Shown piece after piece: positions 17,460 to 26,295 of a stretch of DNA of 64,000 nt. Position numbers and translations under genes: made by a program. Positions within the stretch are counted from its first letter, which is position 1, and the number at the start of each line of letters is the position of its first letter. The notes beneath the pieces are model-generated. The model made no database searches. It was not told the DNA's origin and saw only the letters and a program-made list of their open reading frames with translations. This DNA is from UBA1140 sp964573285. Its GTDB lineage: Bacteria > Campylobacterota > Campylobacteria > Campylobacterales > Sulfurovaceae. The stretch is from positions 1 to 64,000 of the forward strand of contig CAZNJD010000055.1 in the NCBI GenBank assembly GCA_964573285.1. The letters are read 5' to 3'.

Positions 17460-18165
17460 TAAACGGGCATTTATATTTGGTTATAGTAATAGAAGTATAT
17501 TTATAACTAAAGAGTTACAGAAAAAGAACTTTCTGTTATCAATTATTGTATCTGATAATGATACCTATACTAAAGCAAAAATGGATGGATATTTGGATAT
17601 TTTTAGATTAGATATGACTAATGATGATGAACTTCTAGGAAAATTAGATGTAAATGAAAATGACTATTTGGTTTGTGTTATGGAAGATAGTCATTTTAAT
17701 GTTTTTTTAACTCTCTCTTTGAGGGCACTTTTCCCCAAAAATAAAATTATTGCTTTATCTGACTCTTTTCATGTTACTCAAAAGCTTAAAATGGCAGGAG
17801 CTACAAAAGTAATTGACCTTTATCAAGTGAGTGCTAATCGTATATATAATATATTACATAAACCAATAGCTACAAAATTAATAGATAAGTTGCTATCGCC
17901 AGATAATATCTTATCTATAAGAGAGATTACTATTCCTCCAAACTCTTTTTTGGATAAGGTAATGGTTGATGATTTTGATTTATCTAAATATAGTGTTGTT
18001 TTAGTTGGTATGATAGATAGGAGATTGAGCAGTCATTTTTTGTTTATTACTAGTGGATTAGAACATCGTCTTGATAGAGGAGATATTATAGTCTGTATTG
18101 GCTATAATGATGATTTGGATAGATTTGAAAAACATATAAGCCTTGAAAAAGATATTGAGTTTTGA
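17452..18165 (+). CDS. TrkA-N/TrkA-C-like NAD-binding protein, partner of the K+ channel
   Basis: A 237-residue soluble protein with a degenerate Rossmann start (RAFIFGYSNRSIFITKELQ) and a TrkA-C-like C-terminal domain (DKVMVDDFDLSKYSVVLVG). I use ATG 17452, preceded by GGAGAGG, instead of the in-frame ATG 36 bases earlier inside the channel gene. It overlaps the channel gene by 8 bp and is likely a regulatory gating subunit or RCK-like partner. The glycine loop (FGYSNRS) deviates from GxGxxG, so nucleotide binding may be weak. Confidence 0.78.
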   Translation: MSNKRAFIFGYSNRSIFITKELQKKNFLLSIIVSDNDTYTKAKMDGYLDIFRLDMTNDDELLGKLDVNENDYLVCVMEDSHFNVFLTLSLRALFPKNKIIALSDSFHVTQKLKMAGATKVIDLYQVSANRIYNILHKPIATKLIDKLLSPDNILSIREITIPPNSFLDKVMVDDFDLSKYSVVLVGMIDRRLSSHFLFITSGLEHRLDRGDIIVCIGYNDDLDRFEKHISLEKDIEF

Positions 18166-18202
18166 TAAAATATTAAACAATTCCTGTTATAATTTTAAAA
18201 CC

Positions 18203-18221
18203 CTTAGTTTATATGACTAAG
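18203..18221 (+). promoter_or_regulatory. inverted repeat CTTAGT-N7-ACTAAG before the moxR/bat operon
   Basis: A perfect 6-bp dyad with 7-bp spacer lies 98 bp upstream of moxR and 10 bp after a TATAAT (18188-18193). The half-site and N7 spacing resemble the HspR operator (HAIR, CTTGAGT-N7-ACTCAAG) and the element before cbpA in this window. It could also be the terminator hairpin of the upstream channel operon, since ATTTG follows it. Confidence 0.35.
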
Positions 18222-18318
18222 ATTTGTTAACCAAATGTAATCATATTATTTACTAATGGTTAATGAATTAGTTTTATAATTTTATAAAAGAATTAAAATA
18301 ATAAGGAATTTCTGCTTT

Positions 18319-19263
18319 ATGAATAAAATAAATAGTATAAAACAAGAAGTCAAAAAGATTATTGTAGGTCAAGAAGAGTTAGTTGACTCTTTATTGGTTG
18401 GATTAATTGCCAATGGGCATATATTGGTTGAAGGTGTACCTGGATTAGCAAAGACTACAGCTATTAATGCTATATCCAAAGCTTTGGGTGTTGATTTTAA
18501 AAGAATTCAGTTTACTCCTGATTTACTTCCTAGTGATGTGACAGGTACAGAGATATATAATCCCAAGAGTGGTGAGTTTAGTATCAAACAAGGTCCAATT
18601 TTTACAAATTTACTATTGGCTGATGAGATAAATAGAGCTCCTGCCAAGGTTCAGGCTGCATTATTAGAAGTAATGCAAGAGAGACAAGTAACTATAGGAG
18701 ATCAAACATTTAAAGTAGATGAGCCATTTTTGGTTATGGCAACAGAGAACCCAGTAGAACAAGAGGGAACTTATAGATTGCCAGAGGCTCAATTAGATAG
18801 ATTTATGCTCAAAGTATTGGTAGGATATAACACCATAGAAGAAGAGATGGAGATAGTCAATCGTGTGGCTATCAAAGGATTTGAAGAGGTTGAAGCTGTA
18901 GCTTCTATGGAAGATTTGCTACAAATTAAAGATGAGTTTAAAAAAATTCATGTAGATGATGCTATCAAAGAGTATATGAGCAAGATTATATTTGCTACAA
19001 GATACCCTGCTAAATATGGAGTAGGTGAGGTTGCTGATTATATTAGTTTTGGGGCTTCTCCTCGTGCTTCTATTGACCTTTATAAAGCTAGTTGTGCAGT
19101 TGCACTTATTCGTGGTAATGATTTTGTGACACCATTAGATATTAGTTATATTGCAGGAAGTATTCTTCGACATAGAATTATATTAAACTACAAAGCACAA
19201 GCTAATAATATTAGTACTGATATCGTTATACAAAAAATTATAGAAAATATCAAAGCACCATAA
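18319..19263 (+). CDS. moxR: MoxR-type AAA+ ATPase
   Basis: A 314-residue AAA+ chaperone-like ATPase that heads the bat (aerotolerance) operon. Walker A is VEGVPGLAKTT near residues 38-48, Walker B LLADEINRAPAKVQ near 93-106, and the sensor and arginine-finger regions (ATENPVEQEGTYRLPEAQLDRFML) are intact. MoxR proteins work with von Willebrand A (VWA) proteins, here BatA and BatB, probably in folding or assembling envelope complexes. The gene is followed 36 bp later by the DUF58 gene and four more Bat components. Confidence 0.93.
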   Translation: MNKINSIKQEVKKIIVGQEELVDSLLVGLIANGHILVEGVPGLAKTTAINAISKALGVDFKRIQFTPDLLPSDVTGTEIYNPKSGEFSIKQGPIFTNLLLADEINRAPAKVQAALLEVMQERQVTIGDQTFKVDEPFLVMATENPVEQEGTYRLPEAQLDRFMLKVLVGYNTIEEEMEIVNRVAIKGFEEVEAVASMEDLLQIKDEFKKIHVDDAIKEYMSKIIFATRYPAKYGVGEVADYISFGASPRASIDLYKASCAVALIRGNDFVTPLDISYIAGSILRHRIILNYKAQANNISTDIVIQKIIENIKAP

Positions 19264-19299
19264 AATAATAATAGATTGAATATATTATAAGGAGTACTT

Positions 19300-20130
19300 G
19301 TGCAACAAGTGGCAAAAGAGATACTGCTTAGGGCTAAAAAAGATGTTTTTTCAGGTAATCTAGGAAATCATCTCACCACTTTTAAAGGTGATGGGCTTGA
19401 TTTTCGTGAAATTCGTGACTATGATTATGGTGATGATATTCGTAAGATTAATTGGAAAGCTACAGCCAAAGGCAATGGGCTAAAGACAAATGTCTTTAAT
19501 GAAGAGAGAGAGCTAAATATTGTTATAGCATTTATGTTGAGTGGTAGTTTACATTTTGGTTCAGTTAAATTCAAACAAGAGGTAGCCATAGAGATAATGG
19601 CACTACTAGCATTTTCGGCTTTGAAAAATGATAATAGATTGCAGACTCTCTTTTTTGATAAAAAGATAGAAAAGTTTTTTGAACCTACTAAAAATGATGC
19701 GATAGTATATCAGCTTGTAGATAATGCTGTTAGTTTTGATTGTTTGGGTCGTGAAGTAGATTATCAGGCTTTTTGTGATTTTATAAATGGAGTAGTTAGG
19801 CAAAAATCACTCATATTTATGGTGGGTGATTTTTATGGTGATATAGATTTAAGTCAAATTGCTCATAAAAATGAAGTTTATGCAATTATTGTACGAGATA
19901 GATTAGAAGAGAACCCAAATTTAAATGGTGAATTTGAATTGGTTGATACCAATACACTTAGTTCAAGTGAGATAACTCTAAATAGAGATATAGCAAATGA
20001 GTATAAAAAAATAATATATCAACATGATAATAAACTAAGAGAACATTTCTTGCAACATCAGATTGCTTATGGTAAGATTTATACAGATGAGGATATATAT
20101 ATTCGTCTATCAGAGATTATAAAAGGATAA
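19300..20130 (+). CDS. DUF58 domain protein of the bat operon
   Basis: A 276-residue cytosolic protein with the DUF58 hallmark FREIRDYDYGDDIRKINWKA near residues 34-53, followed by an integrin-like VWA-related fold without a complete MIDAS. It starts with GTG at 19300, five bases after GGAG. DUF58 proteins always neighbour MoxR ATPases and VWA proteins and are thought to bridge the ATPase and the membrane VWA components. The gene order here is the standard one. Confidence 0.9.
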   Translation: MQQVAKEILLRAKKDVFSGNLGNHLTTFKGDGLDFREIRDYDYGDDIRKINWKATAKGNGLKTNVFNEERELNIVIAFMLSGSLHFGSVKFKQEVAIEIMALLAFSALKNDNRLQTLFFDKKIEKFFEPTKNDAIVYQLVDNAVSFDCLGREVDYQAFCDFINGVVRQKSLIFMVGDFYGDIDLSQIAHKNEVYAIIVRDRLEENPNLNGEFELVDTNTLSSSEITLNRDIANEYKKIIYQHDNKLREHFLQHQIAYGKIYTDEDIYIRLSEIIKG

Positions 20131-20132
20131 CT

Positions 20133-20510
20133 ATGGAACAGCTAAGAGATATAAAAGATATAGTTGAAGTTCATGAGCATAGTTTAGAGACTTTAATTGG
20201 GATTGTAATTTTATCTCTATTGGTAATAGGTATTATATTGTATCTATATAAAAATAGAAGACGACGGCGAAAGAGACTTTCTCCTAAAGAGATTGCACTA
20301 AATAGTTTAAAGAGTATAGATTATGATAATCCCAAAGATGTTGCATATAGATTTACAACTAATGGATTTTTGTTTATAAATGAGAATAATCAAAAAGAGT
20401 ATAAAGATATAGAAAAAGAGTTATTGGTATATAAATATAAAAAAGATGTTCCTCAAGTAGATAAGGGATTAGAAAATAGAATTAAAATGTTTATAAAGGA
20501 GTTAAAATAG
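20133..20510 (+). CDS. small membrane protein in the DUF4381-like position of the bat operon
   Basis: A 125-residue protein with one central transmembrane helix (IGIVILSLLVIGIILYLYK, residues 23-41), a run of arginines behind it, and a soluble helical C-terminal domain. By position (between DUF58 and BatA) and size it corresponds to the short DUF4381-type subunit seen in many moxR/bat operons; sequence similarity is too weak for me to be certain. Its stop overlaps the GTG start of batA. Confidence 0.6.
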   Translation: MEQLRDIKDIVEVHEHSLETLIGIVILSLLVIGIILYLYKNRRRRRKRLSPKEIALNSLKSIDYDNPKDVAYRFTTNGFLFINENNQKEYKDIEKELLVYKYKKDVPQVDKGLENRIKMFIKELK

Positions 20511-21400
20511 TGAACCATTTTACATTTGAATATCCTATTGTTTTTGTTATTTTACTTCTATTCTATATATGTAGTAGATGGTGTAAAGCTAAAGGGGTAT
20601 CAATATATTTCCCAAATATGCAGATGCTAAAAATTGCTTCTAAAAAAAGCTCATTATTATCTAATACATTGAAACTGTTTACTATAGTAGCATTGGTTAC
20701 AGCTCTATCTAGTCCAATCAAGCAAGATGAGGTAGTTACCAAAAATGATAAAGGGTATGAGATATCTTTAATACTTGATGCTAGTGGTTCTATGCAGGAG
20801 TATAATAAATTTGATATAGTCAAAGATATTGTAACTGATTTTATAGATAAACGAAAACATGATAAATTGGCACTTAGTATATTTGCAGATTTTGCTTATG
20901 TAGCAGTTCCTCTTACTTATGATAAAAAGAGTATTAAAAGGTTACTTAGCCGATTAGAAGTAGGAATTGCAGGAAAGCAAAGAACAGCATTATATGAAGC
21001 ATTATTTTTAAGTTCAAATCTATTTAAAACTAGTAAATCCAAAGAGAAAATAGCCATATTATTAACTGATGGAATGGATAATACTAACTCTATACCACTT
21101 GATGTTGCAATAAAAACAGCTAAGAAATATGGTATTAAAGTTTATACTATTGGAGTAGGACGAGCTGGAATGGATTTTAACCCTGCCGTACTTAAACAAA
21201 TATCCAAAGAGACAGGTGGTAAATATTTTGCAGGTAACAGTATAGAGAAGTTACAAAATATTTATAAAACGATTAATAAACTAGAAAAGAGTGAGATAAA
21301 AGCAGATAGATATGTCAAGAAACAATACTACTTTCAATACTTCTTAGCATTGGCTCTATTTAGTTTGATATTTTATTTCTATATAACAAATAAGGAGTAG
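20510..21400 (+). CDS. batA: BatA, membrane VWA protein
   Basis: A 296-residue inner-membrane protein with transmembrane helices near residues 5-20 and 48-65, a VWA domain (residues 82-255) and a C-terminal helix. The MIDAS is complete: LILDASGSMQEY gives DxSxS, with further ligands in the loops after GIAGKQRTALYEA and LLTDGMDNT. It starts with GTG at 20510, overlapping the preceding stop by one base. With BatB it forms the paired VWA core of the operon. Confidence 0.9.
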   Translation: MNHFTFEYPIVFVILLLFYICSRWCKAKGVSIYFPNMQMLKIASKKSSLLSNTLKLFTIVALVTALSSPIKQDEVVTKNDKGYEISLILDASGSMQEYNKFDIVKDIVTDFIDKRKHDKLALSIFADFAYVAVPLTYDKKSIKRLLSRLEVGIAGKQRTALYEALFLSSNLFKTSKSKEKIAILLTDGMDNTNSIPLDVAIKTAKKYGIKVYTIGVGRAGMDFNPAVLKQISKETGGKYFAGNSIEKLQNIYKTINKLEKSEIKADRYVKKQYYFQYFLALALFSLIFYFYITNKE

Positions 21401-21405
21401 AAGAT

Positions 21406-22377
21406 ATGATATTTTATAATATTAATTTTTTGTGGTTATTACTTCTATTAGTTCCTATGATTTTATTAATGAAATCAAAGGGAAGTGAATTTGGAAATCT
21501 TTTTAGTCCAGAAGTGTTAAAAAAAGTACAGCTCAAAAATAGAACCATATCTAAAAAGATAAGAAATATTTTCTTGTTAATAGCTATAGCTTTTAGTATA
21601 GTAGCCTTAGCAAGACCACAGATAAACAATGGAGAGATAAAGGTAAAATCTAGTTTTATTAATATCGTAACAGCTATAGATATGTCTAAATCTATGTTTG
21701 CTAATGATGTATATCCAAATAGATTTGAATTCGCCAAAAAGAAATTTTTTGAATCATTGGACTATTTTAAAAATGCCAAAGTGGCATTAATTGGATTTAG
21801 TACTCAAACTTTTTTGATTTCACCATTGACACAAGATTTTCATTCTCTAAAATTTTTGGCAAAAAATCTAAGCTTGGATTTTTTAAGTTTAAAAGGAACT
21901 GATATTTTAGCTACTTTGGAGTCAGCTAATAATTTATTTGCAGAAGAGAAGAAAAAGATATTACTTCTGTTTACAGATGGTGGTGACCAGAGTGATTTTA
22001 GCAAAGAGATAGAGTATGCCAAAGCTCATAATATATCAGTATATATATACAATATAGGAACTGATAAAGGTGGGGTCATCAAAGATAAAGATGGTATATT
22101 AAAAGATAAAAATGGAGATATAGTAGTTGTGAAACGAACTGATAATATCAAAGAGTTGGCTATGCAAAGTGGTGGAGCATATATGAAATATTCACTTGCC
22201 AAAGATGATATAAAACTGTTAGTAGATACTATACAGAGCAGATATAAAGCCAAAGATGAAGAGAGTTCGACTATCCAAGATAGAGAAGAGTTATTTTATT
22301 ATCCATTAGCTTTGGCAATACTATTTTTTATGATGGCTCTGTTTTCTTTACCTAGAAGAAAGGATATAGAAAAATGA
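21406..22377 (+). CDS. batB: BatB, membrane VWA protein
   Basis: A 323-residue paralogue of BatA: two N-terminal transmembrane helices, a VWA domain from about residue 85 and a C-terminal helix (PLALAILFFMMALFSL). The MIDAS reads AIDMSKSMFAND (DxSxS) and LLFTDGGDQSD supplies the acidic loop. The segment GTDKGGVIKDKDGI is typical of BatB. It overlaps batC by 4 bp. It is a bacterial VWA protein anchored in the inner membrane. Confidence 0.9.
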   Translation: MIFYNINFLWLLLLLVPMILLMKSKGSEFGNLFSPEVLKKVQLKNRTISKKIRNIFLLIAIAFSIVALARPQINNGEIKVKSSFINIVTAIDMSKSMFANDVYPNRFEFAKKKFFESLDYFKNAKVALIGFSTQTFLISPLTQDFHSLKFLAKNLSLDFLSLKGTDILATLESANNLFAEEKKKILLLFTDGGDQSDFSKEIEYAKAHNISVYIYNIGTDKGGVIKDKDGILKDKNGDIVVVKRTDNIKELAMQSGGAYMKYSLAKDDIKLLVDTIQSRYKAKDEESSTIQDREELFYYPLALAILFFMMALFSLPRRKDIEK

Positions 22378-23126
22378 AAAGAGTTTTAATAAGTTTAATA
22401 CTTCTAACAATATTTATTAATGCATCACTATTAGATTTTAGTTATTTAGATAAAGCAAAAGAGGCTTATACCAAAAAAGATTATTCAAAAGCAGATAAAT
22501 TTTATAGTAAGGTAGATAGTGATGAAGCTAAATTTAATCGAGCTGATGCATTATATCGCCAAAAAAAGTATAAAGAGGCATTAAGTGAGTATCAATCTCT
22601 TTCTGATGAGAAGTTGAGATTTAGAAAATTACATAATATAGGAAATAGCTATGCAAAGCTAAAAAAGATAGATGAAGCTATTAAAAGTTATGAAGATGCT
22701 TTAAAAATTAAAGAGGATAAAGATACTAGATTTAACCTTGAGCTTTTGAAAAAGAAGAAAAAAGAACAAAAGAATAAGAAAAAGCAAAATAATAATAATA
22801 ATAATAATAATAATAAAGATAAAAATAAAAAAGACGATAAGAAAAAGCAAGACAAAAAGAACAACGATAAAAAACAACAAGACAAAAAGAATAATAAAGA
22901 TAATAAGAATAAAGACGACAAAAAGAATTCAGAAGAAGCCAAAAAGAAAAAAGAAAAAGATAAACAAAAAAAGTCTCAAATGGCAAAAGAGGCTAAGAAA
23001 CAGCCACCTATTACTGATATGGAAGAGCGAAAATGGCAAAAAATGCTAAATCAAAAAGGTGTCAATACTTTAATGTTGCCACTAAATAATAAGGAGCAAA
23101 AAAGAAATGAAACAAATCCTTGGTAA
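22374..23126 (+). CDS. batC: BatC-like TPR protein with Lys/Asn-rich tail
   Basis: A 250-residue exported protein: an N-terminal signal (MKRVLISLILLTIFINAS), two to three TPR units (residues 25-115, e.g. KLHNIGNSYAKLKKIDEAIK), then a very hydrophilic Lys/Asn/Asp/Gln tract (120-205) encoded by a (AAT)9 microsatellite and AAA/AAG/GAT codons, and a short ordered C-terminus. TPR plus low-complexity tail is normal for BatC. It overlaps batD by 20 bp. Confidence 0.82.
   Translation: MKRVLISLILLTIFINASLLDFSYLDKAKEAYTKKDYSKADKFYSKVDSDEAKFNRADALYRQKKYKEALSEYQSLSDEKLRFRKLHNIGNSYAKLKKIDEAIKSYEDALKIKEDKDTRFNLELLKKKKKEQKNKKKQNNNNNNNNNKDKNKKDDKKKQDKKNNDKKQQDKKNNKDNKNKDDKKNSEEAKKKKEKDKQKKSQMAKEAKKQPPITDMEERKWQKMLNQKGVNTLMLPLNNKEQKRNETNPW
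22788..22814 (+). repeat. (AAT)9 microsatellite inside batC
   Basis: Nine consecutive AAT units encode nine asparagines. Copy-number slippage would stay in frame, so it can change linker length without breaking the gene. Confidence 0.9.
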
Positions 23127-24624
23127 GATATTTTTAATACTATTTCTAACTATAAATAGTTTTGCAGAGGTTACAGCATCTGTTAATCCACCAGCTGTAT
23201 ATAAAGGAGATGTTGTTAATTTTATTATCTCTGCTGATGGGGGTAATATTGATTTTCCTAAAATTCAAGAGATATCAGGGTATCCAATTCTCGGTACTAG
23301 TTCATCACAATCAGTTAATATTATTAATGGAAATATAACTAAAACTGTCTCAAAAACATATAGTTTCCGACCTGATAAATCTATAACTATTTCACCTTTG
23401 AGTGTAAGTGTAGATGGAAAATCTTATAAAACTCAAGAGTTAAAAGTAAGTGTTCATAAACCAACAGCGAGTCAAAAGGGTGACCCATTTGTAGTAGAGA
23501 TGAAGATTAATAAATCAGAAGCTTTTGTAGGTGAAGCGATTGATTTGAGTGTATCTTTTAAACGAAAACTGGATGCTAGAGTAGATAAATTACAACTTAG
23601 TGAACCTAAATTAGAAGATTTTTGGGTAAAAAAGGTAAATAAACAGACACAATCAAGTGAGGGTGATTATATCGTAGAAACAGTACATTATCAAATCTTT
23701 CCTCAAAAATCAGGTGAGTATCAAATACCTCCTATAGAGGCTATGATAGGCATAGTACAACAAGGTAGAAGAGGGGGAGTCTTTGATGACCCATTTTTTA
23801 GCTCATTCAATCAACAGCTTAATTGGAAAAAGATATATTCAAATGATTTAAATATTAAAGTAAAGGCTTTACCAAATGGGTTAGAGCTATATGGTAAATA
23901 TCAAATTCAAGCTAGAGTTGATAAGGAGAAAGTTTATGCTAACAAACCTGTAAATTTGACTATAGATATACAAGGAGAGGGAAATATAGATGATGTTAAA
24001 AAGTTTAATTTAACTATAGATAATACTATAGTATATGCAGATGAACCAAAAATCACATCTAGTTTAGTTGGTGGAGTATATAAAGGAGATTTTAGTCAAA
24101 AGATAGCAATTATAGCAGACCGAAATTTTACTATCCCATCTATTGAGTTAAAATATTTTGACAAAGAGACAAAAAAGGTTAAAAAAGTTTCAACTAAACC
24201 TATAGATATAGAAGTTATTGGTGGTAATAAAGGTATTATTAAGCCATCATCCGTAGAAGTAAGTCCGAGTCAAACTATTCAAGCTCAAACAACTCCTCAG
24301 ACTATTATTAAAACAAAAGTGGTTAAAGAGGATAGATATATCAAATATCTATTTTTAGCATTAGGATTTATATTGGGTGCATTATCTGTTTATAGTTTTA
24401 ATAGATTTCAAACTAGAACAACACAAAAAGAGAGTGATATGGTTAAAATGATTAGAAAAGCTAAAAGTGACAAAGCACTATTTGAGATATTACTTCCATA
24501 TAGTAAAAAAGATAAAATTATCTCTAATGCTTTGAATAAATTAGAAGCTAATATATATAGAGGTGATACAAATAAGATAGACAAAGAGGAGTTAATGGAG
24601 GTTTTTGAAGAGGTTTTGATATAA
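23107..24624 (+). CDS. batD: BatD, periplasmic/membrane Bat component
   Basis: A 505-residue protein with a Sec signal peptide (MKQILGKIFLILFLTINSFA), tandem beta-sandwich domains typical of BatD (TASVNPPAVYKGDVVNF near residue 23; AFVGEAIDLSVSFKR near 137) and one late transmembrane helix (YLFLALGFILGALSVYSF, about 415-432) with a short cytoplasmic helical tail. An AAGGAG site precedes the start. It is the last of the bat genes, 35 bp before serB. Confidence 0.88.
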   Translation: MKQILGKIFLILFLTINSFAEVTASVNPPAVYKGDVVNFIISADGGNIDFPKIQEISGYPILGTSSSQSVNIINGNITKTVSKTYSFRPDKSITISPLSVSVDGKSYKTQELKVSVHKPTASQKGDPFVVEMKINKSEAFVGEAIDLSVSFKRKLDARVDKLQLSEPKLEDFWVKKVNKQTQSSEGDYIVETVHYQIFPQKSGEYQIPPIEAMIGIVQQGRRGGVFDDPFFSSFNQQLNWKKIYSNDLNIKVKALPNGLELYGKYQIQARVDKEKVYANKPVNLTIDIQGEGNIDDVKKFNLTIDNTIVYADEPKITSSLVGGVYKGDFSQKIAIIADRNFTIPSIELKYFDKETKKVKKVSTKPIDIEVIGGNKGIIKPSSVEVSPSQTIQAQTTPQTIIKTKVVKEDRYIKYLFLALGFILGALSVYSFNRFQTRTTQKESDMVKMIRKAKSDKALFEILLPYSKKDKIISNALNKLEANIYRGDTNKIDKEELMEVFEEVLI

Positions 24625-24659
24625 TTCTATTGAAATTTAACATGAAAGTAGTATAAAAA

Positions 24660-25283
24660 ATGAAATTAGCCGTATTTGACTTTGATTCAACTTTAATGGA
24701 TGGTGAGACTATAGATTTTTTAGCCAAGCCATTAGGATTAGAGAAAAAAGTAGCAGGAATTACAGAAAGAGCAATGGCAGGAGAGTTAGATTTCTTTGAC
24801 TCTCTATCTACACGAGTAGCACTCTTGGAAGGATTGGAAAAATCAAAAGTAGAAGAGATATGTCAAAATTTACCAATGATGAATGGAGCTATGGAGGTGG
24901 TAGCAGGACTCAAAAAGAGAGGATACAAGGTTATTTGTTTTTCAGGTGGATTTAGAACTGCCACAACACCTGCTTGTAAACAACTTGGAGTTGATGCTGA
25001 CTTTTCAAATGTATTGCACGAAAAAAATGGGATACTCACAGGAAAAGTAGGTGGAGATATGATGTTTAGTTTCTCCAAAGGTGATATGTTAGAGAGACTT
25101 CAAAATTTATTGGGAATTAACTCTATAGATACTTTAGTTGTTGGTGATGGAGCTAATGATTTAAGTATGTTTAAATATGCTGATACTAGAGTGGCTTTTT
25201 GTGCTAAACCTATACTTAAAGAGGCTTCTACTCATATAATTGATACTAAGGATTTACGAGAGATTTTAAAAATTTTGATATAA
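24660..25283 (+). CDS. serB: phosphoserine phosphatase
   Basis: SerB dephosphorylates O-phosphoserine in serine synthesis. This 207-residue HAD-superfamily enzyme has motif I AVFDFDSTLMDGE at residues 4-16, motif II FSGGFRT near 100, and motif III/IV VVGDGANDLSMFKYA near 163-177, as in SerB. It lacks an N-terminal ACT domain, as is common. It follows batD by 35 bp and precedes mog by 25 bp, so it may share the transcript. Confidence 0.93.
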   Translation: MKLAVFDFDSTLMDGETIDFLAKPLGLEKKVAGITERAMAGELDFFDSLSTRVALLEGLEKSKVEEICQNLPMMNGAMEVVAGLKKRGYKVICFSGGFRTATTPACKQLGVDADFSNVLHEKNGILTGKVGGDMMFSFSKGDMLERLQNLLGINSIDTLVVGDGANDLSMFKYADTRVAFCAKPILKEASTHIIDTKDLREILKILI

Positions 25284-25308
25284 TCTCTCAAAAATTTTAG
25301 GATAAATA

Positions 25309-25842
25309 ATGGATAAAATCAAAATAGGTGTAGTAACCACAAGTGATAGAGCTAGTCAAGGTATATATAAAGATATTTCAGGTATAGCAATTATGGATAC
25401 AATGAAAGAGTATCTATTAAATGAGTGTGAGTATGAGTATAGATGTATCCCTGATGAACAACCAATTATAGAGACAACTTTAATTCAATTAGCTAGAGAG
25501 CATAATTGTGATTTGATTGTAACAACAGGTGGAACAGGACCTGCACCAAGAGATGTGACAACAGAGGCTACTGAAAATGTATGTTCTAAGTTATTGCCAG
25601 GTTTTGGAGAGCAGATGAGGGCTGTAAGCTTACAATATGTACCTACTGCGATACTATCTCGACAAACAGCAGGGATTTGTAATGGTTCTTTGATTATTAA
25701 TCTACCAGGTAAACCAAAATCAATTAGAGAGTGTTTGGATGCTGTTTTCCCTGCTGTTCCATACTGTATTGATTTGATAGGGGGTTCATATATGGAGGCA
25801 AATGAAGAGATTATTAAAATATTTAGACCAAAGGTTAAATAA
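25309..25842 (+). CDS. mog: molybdopterin adenylyltransferase
   Basis: Mog adenylates molybdopterin, the step before molybdenum insertion. The 177-residue protein has the MPT-binding signature LIVTTGGTGPAPRDVT at residues 64-79 and the late INLPGKPKS loop, as in MogA/MoaB-type proteins. It suggests that the organism makes molybdoenzymes, in line with the molybdopterin-oxidoreductase remnant near 56.8 kb. It overlaps the next small gene by one base. Confidence 0.92.
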   Translation: MDKIKIGVVTTSDRASQGIYKDISGIAIMDTMKEYLLNECEYEYRCIPDEQPIIETTLIQLAREHNCDLIVTTGGTGPAPRDVTTEATENVCSKLLPGFGEQMRAVSLQYVPTAILSRQTAGICNGSLIINLPGKPKSIRECLDAVFPAVPYCIDLIGGSYMEANEEIIKIFRPKVK

Positions 25843-26051
25843 TGAATGTAGCTTTTATAGAGAAGAAACTTAAAGAGATTTATGCAGAACTAGAAAGAGA
25901 GGTTATGGAGGTTTTGATGGATGAAAGTTTGGATAAAAAACAGACAAATTTACGAATGAAACCATTAACTTCTACAAAAAAAATATTGCAAAATGCACTA
26001 GATAGTATAAAAATGGTGGACAAAATAGGTAAAGAAGAGTTAAATAGATGA
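25842..26051 (+). CDS. small helical protein of unknown function
   Basis: A 69-residue, charged, almost entirely helical protein (KKLKEIYAELEREVMEVLMD) that starts on the last base of mog's stop and overlaps the next gene by four bases. The tight overlap supports translation. No known family is recognisable to me. Confidence 0.6.
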   Translation: MNVAFIEKKLKEIYAELEREVMEVLMDESLDKKQTNLRMKPLTSTKKILQNALDSIKMVDKIGKEELNR

Positions 26052-26275
26052 AAAAATTTCTCTTGATTTCACTATTAAGTAATATAACCCTTTTTGCAAA
26101 TAAAATACCAAACCAACAATCAATACTTCCACCCCTAATATGGTTAACAGCAACATTTAGCCTAATTGGAATATTATTTTGGTCATTTTATAAAGCACTA
26201 GAAAGTAAAAATCCCAAATATGGTTATATAATTGCATTAATTATAATTTTAATAGGTGGTTTACTATTTATATAA
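26048..26275 (+). CDS. small membrane protein
   Basis: A 75-residue protein with an N-terminal signal-like segment (KKFLLISLLSNITLFA) and two transmembrane helices (near residues 28-47 and 55-74). It overlaps the preceding gene by four bases and is the last gene of the long operon before a strong hairpin. Function unknown. Confidence 0.6.
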   Translation: MKKFLLISLLSNITLFANKIPNQQSILPPLIWLTATFSLIGILFWSFYKALESKNPKYGYIIALIIILIGGLLFI

Positions 26276-26276
26276 T

Positions 26277-26294
26277 GTGGGTTTTTAAACCCAC
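26277..26294. terminator. bidirectional terminator hairpin
   Basis: The inverted repeat GTGGGTTT / AAACCCAC, with T and A runs at the centre, lies between convergent stops at 26275 and 26296. The same GTGGGTTT-type hairpin recurs at 55047-55070. Confidence 0.65.
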
Positions 26295-26295
26295 T

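Noticed and set aside
22688..22986. Two antisense ORFs of Leu/Tyr/Phe-rich protein in batC
   Set aside because: They mirror the Lys/Asn-rich repetitive codons and have no start signals.
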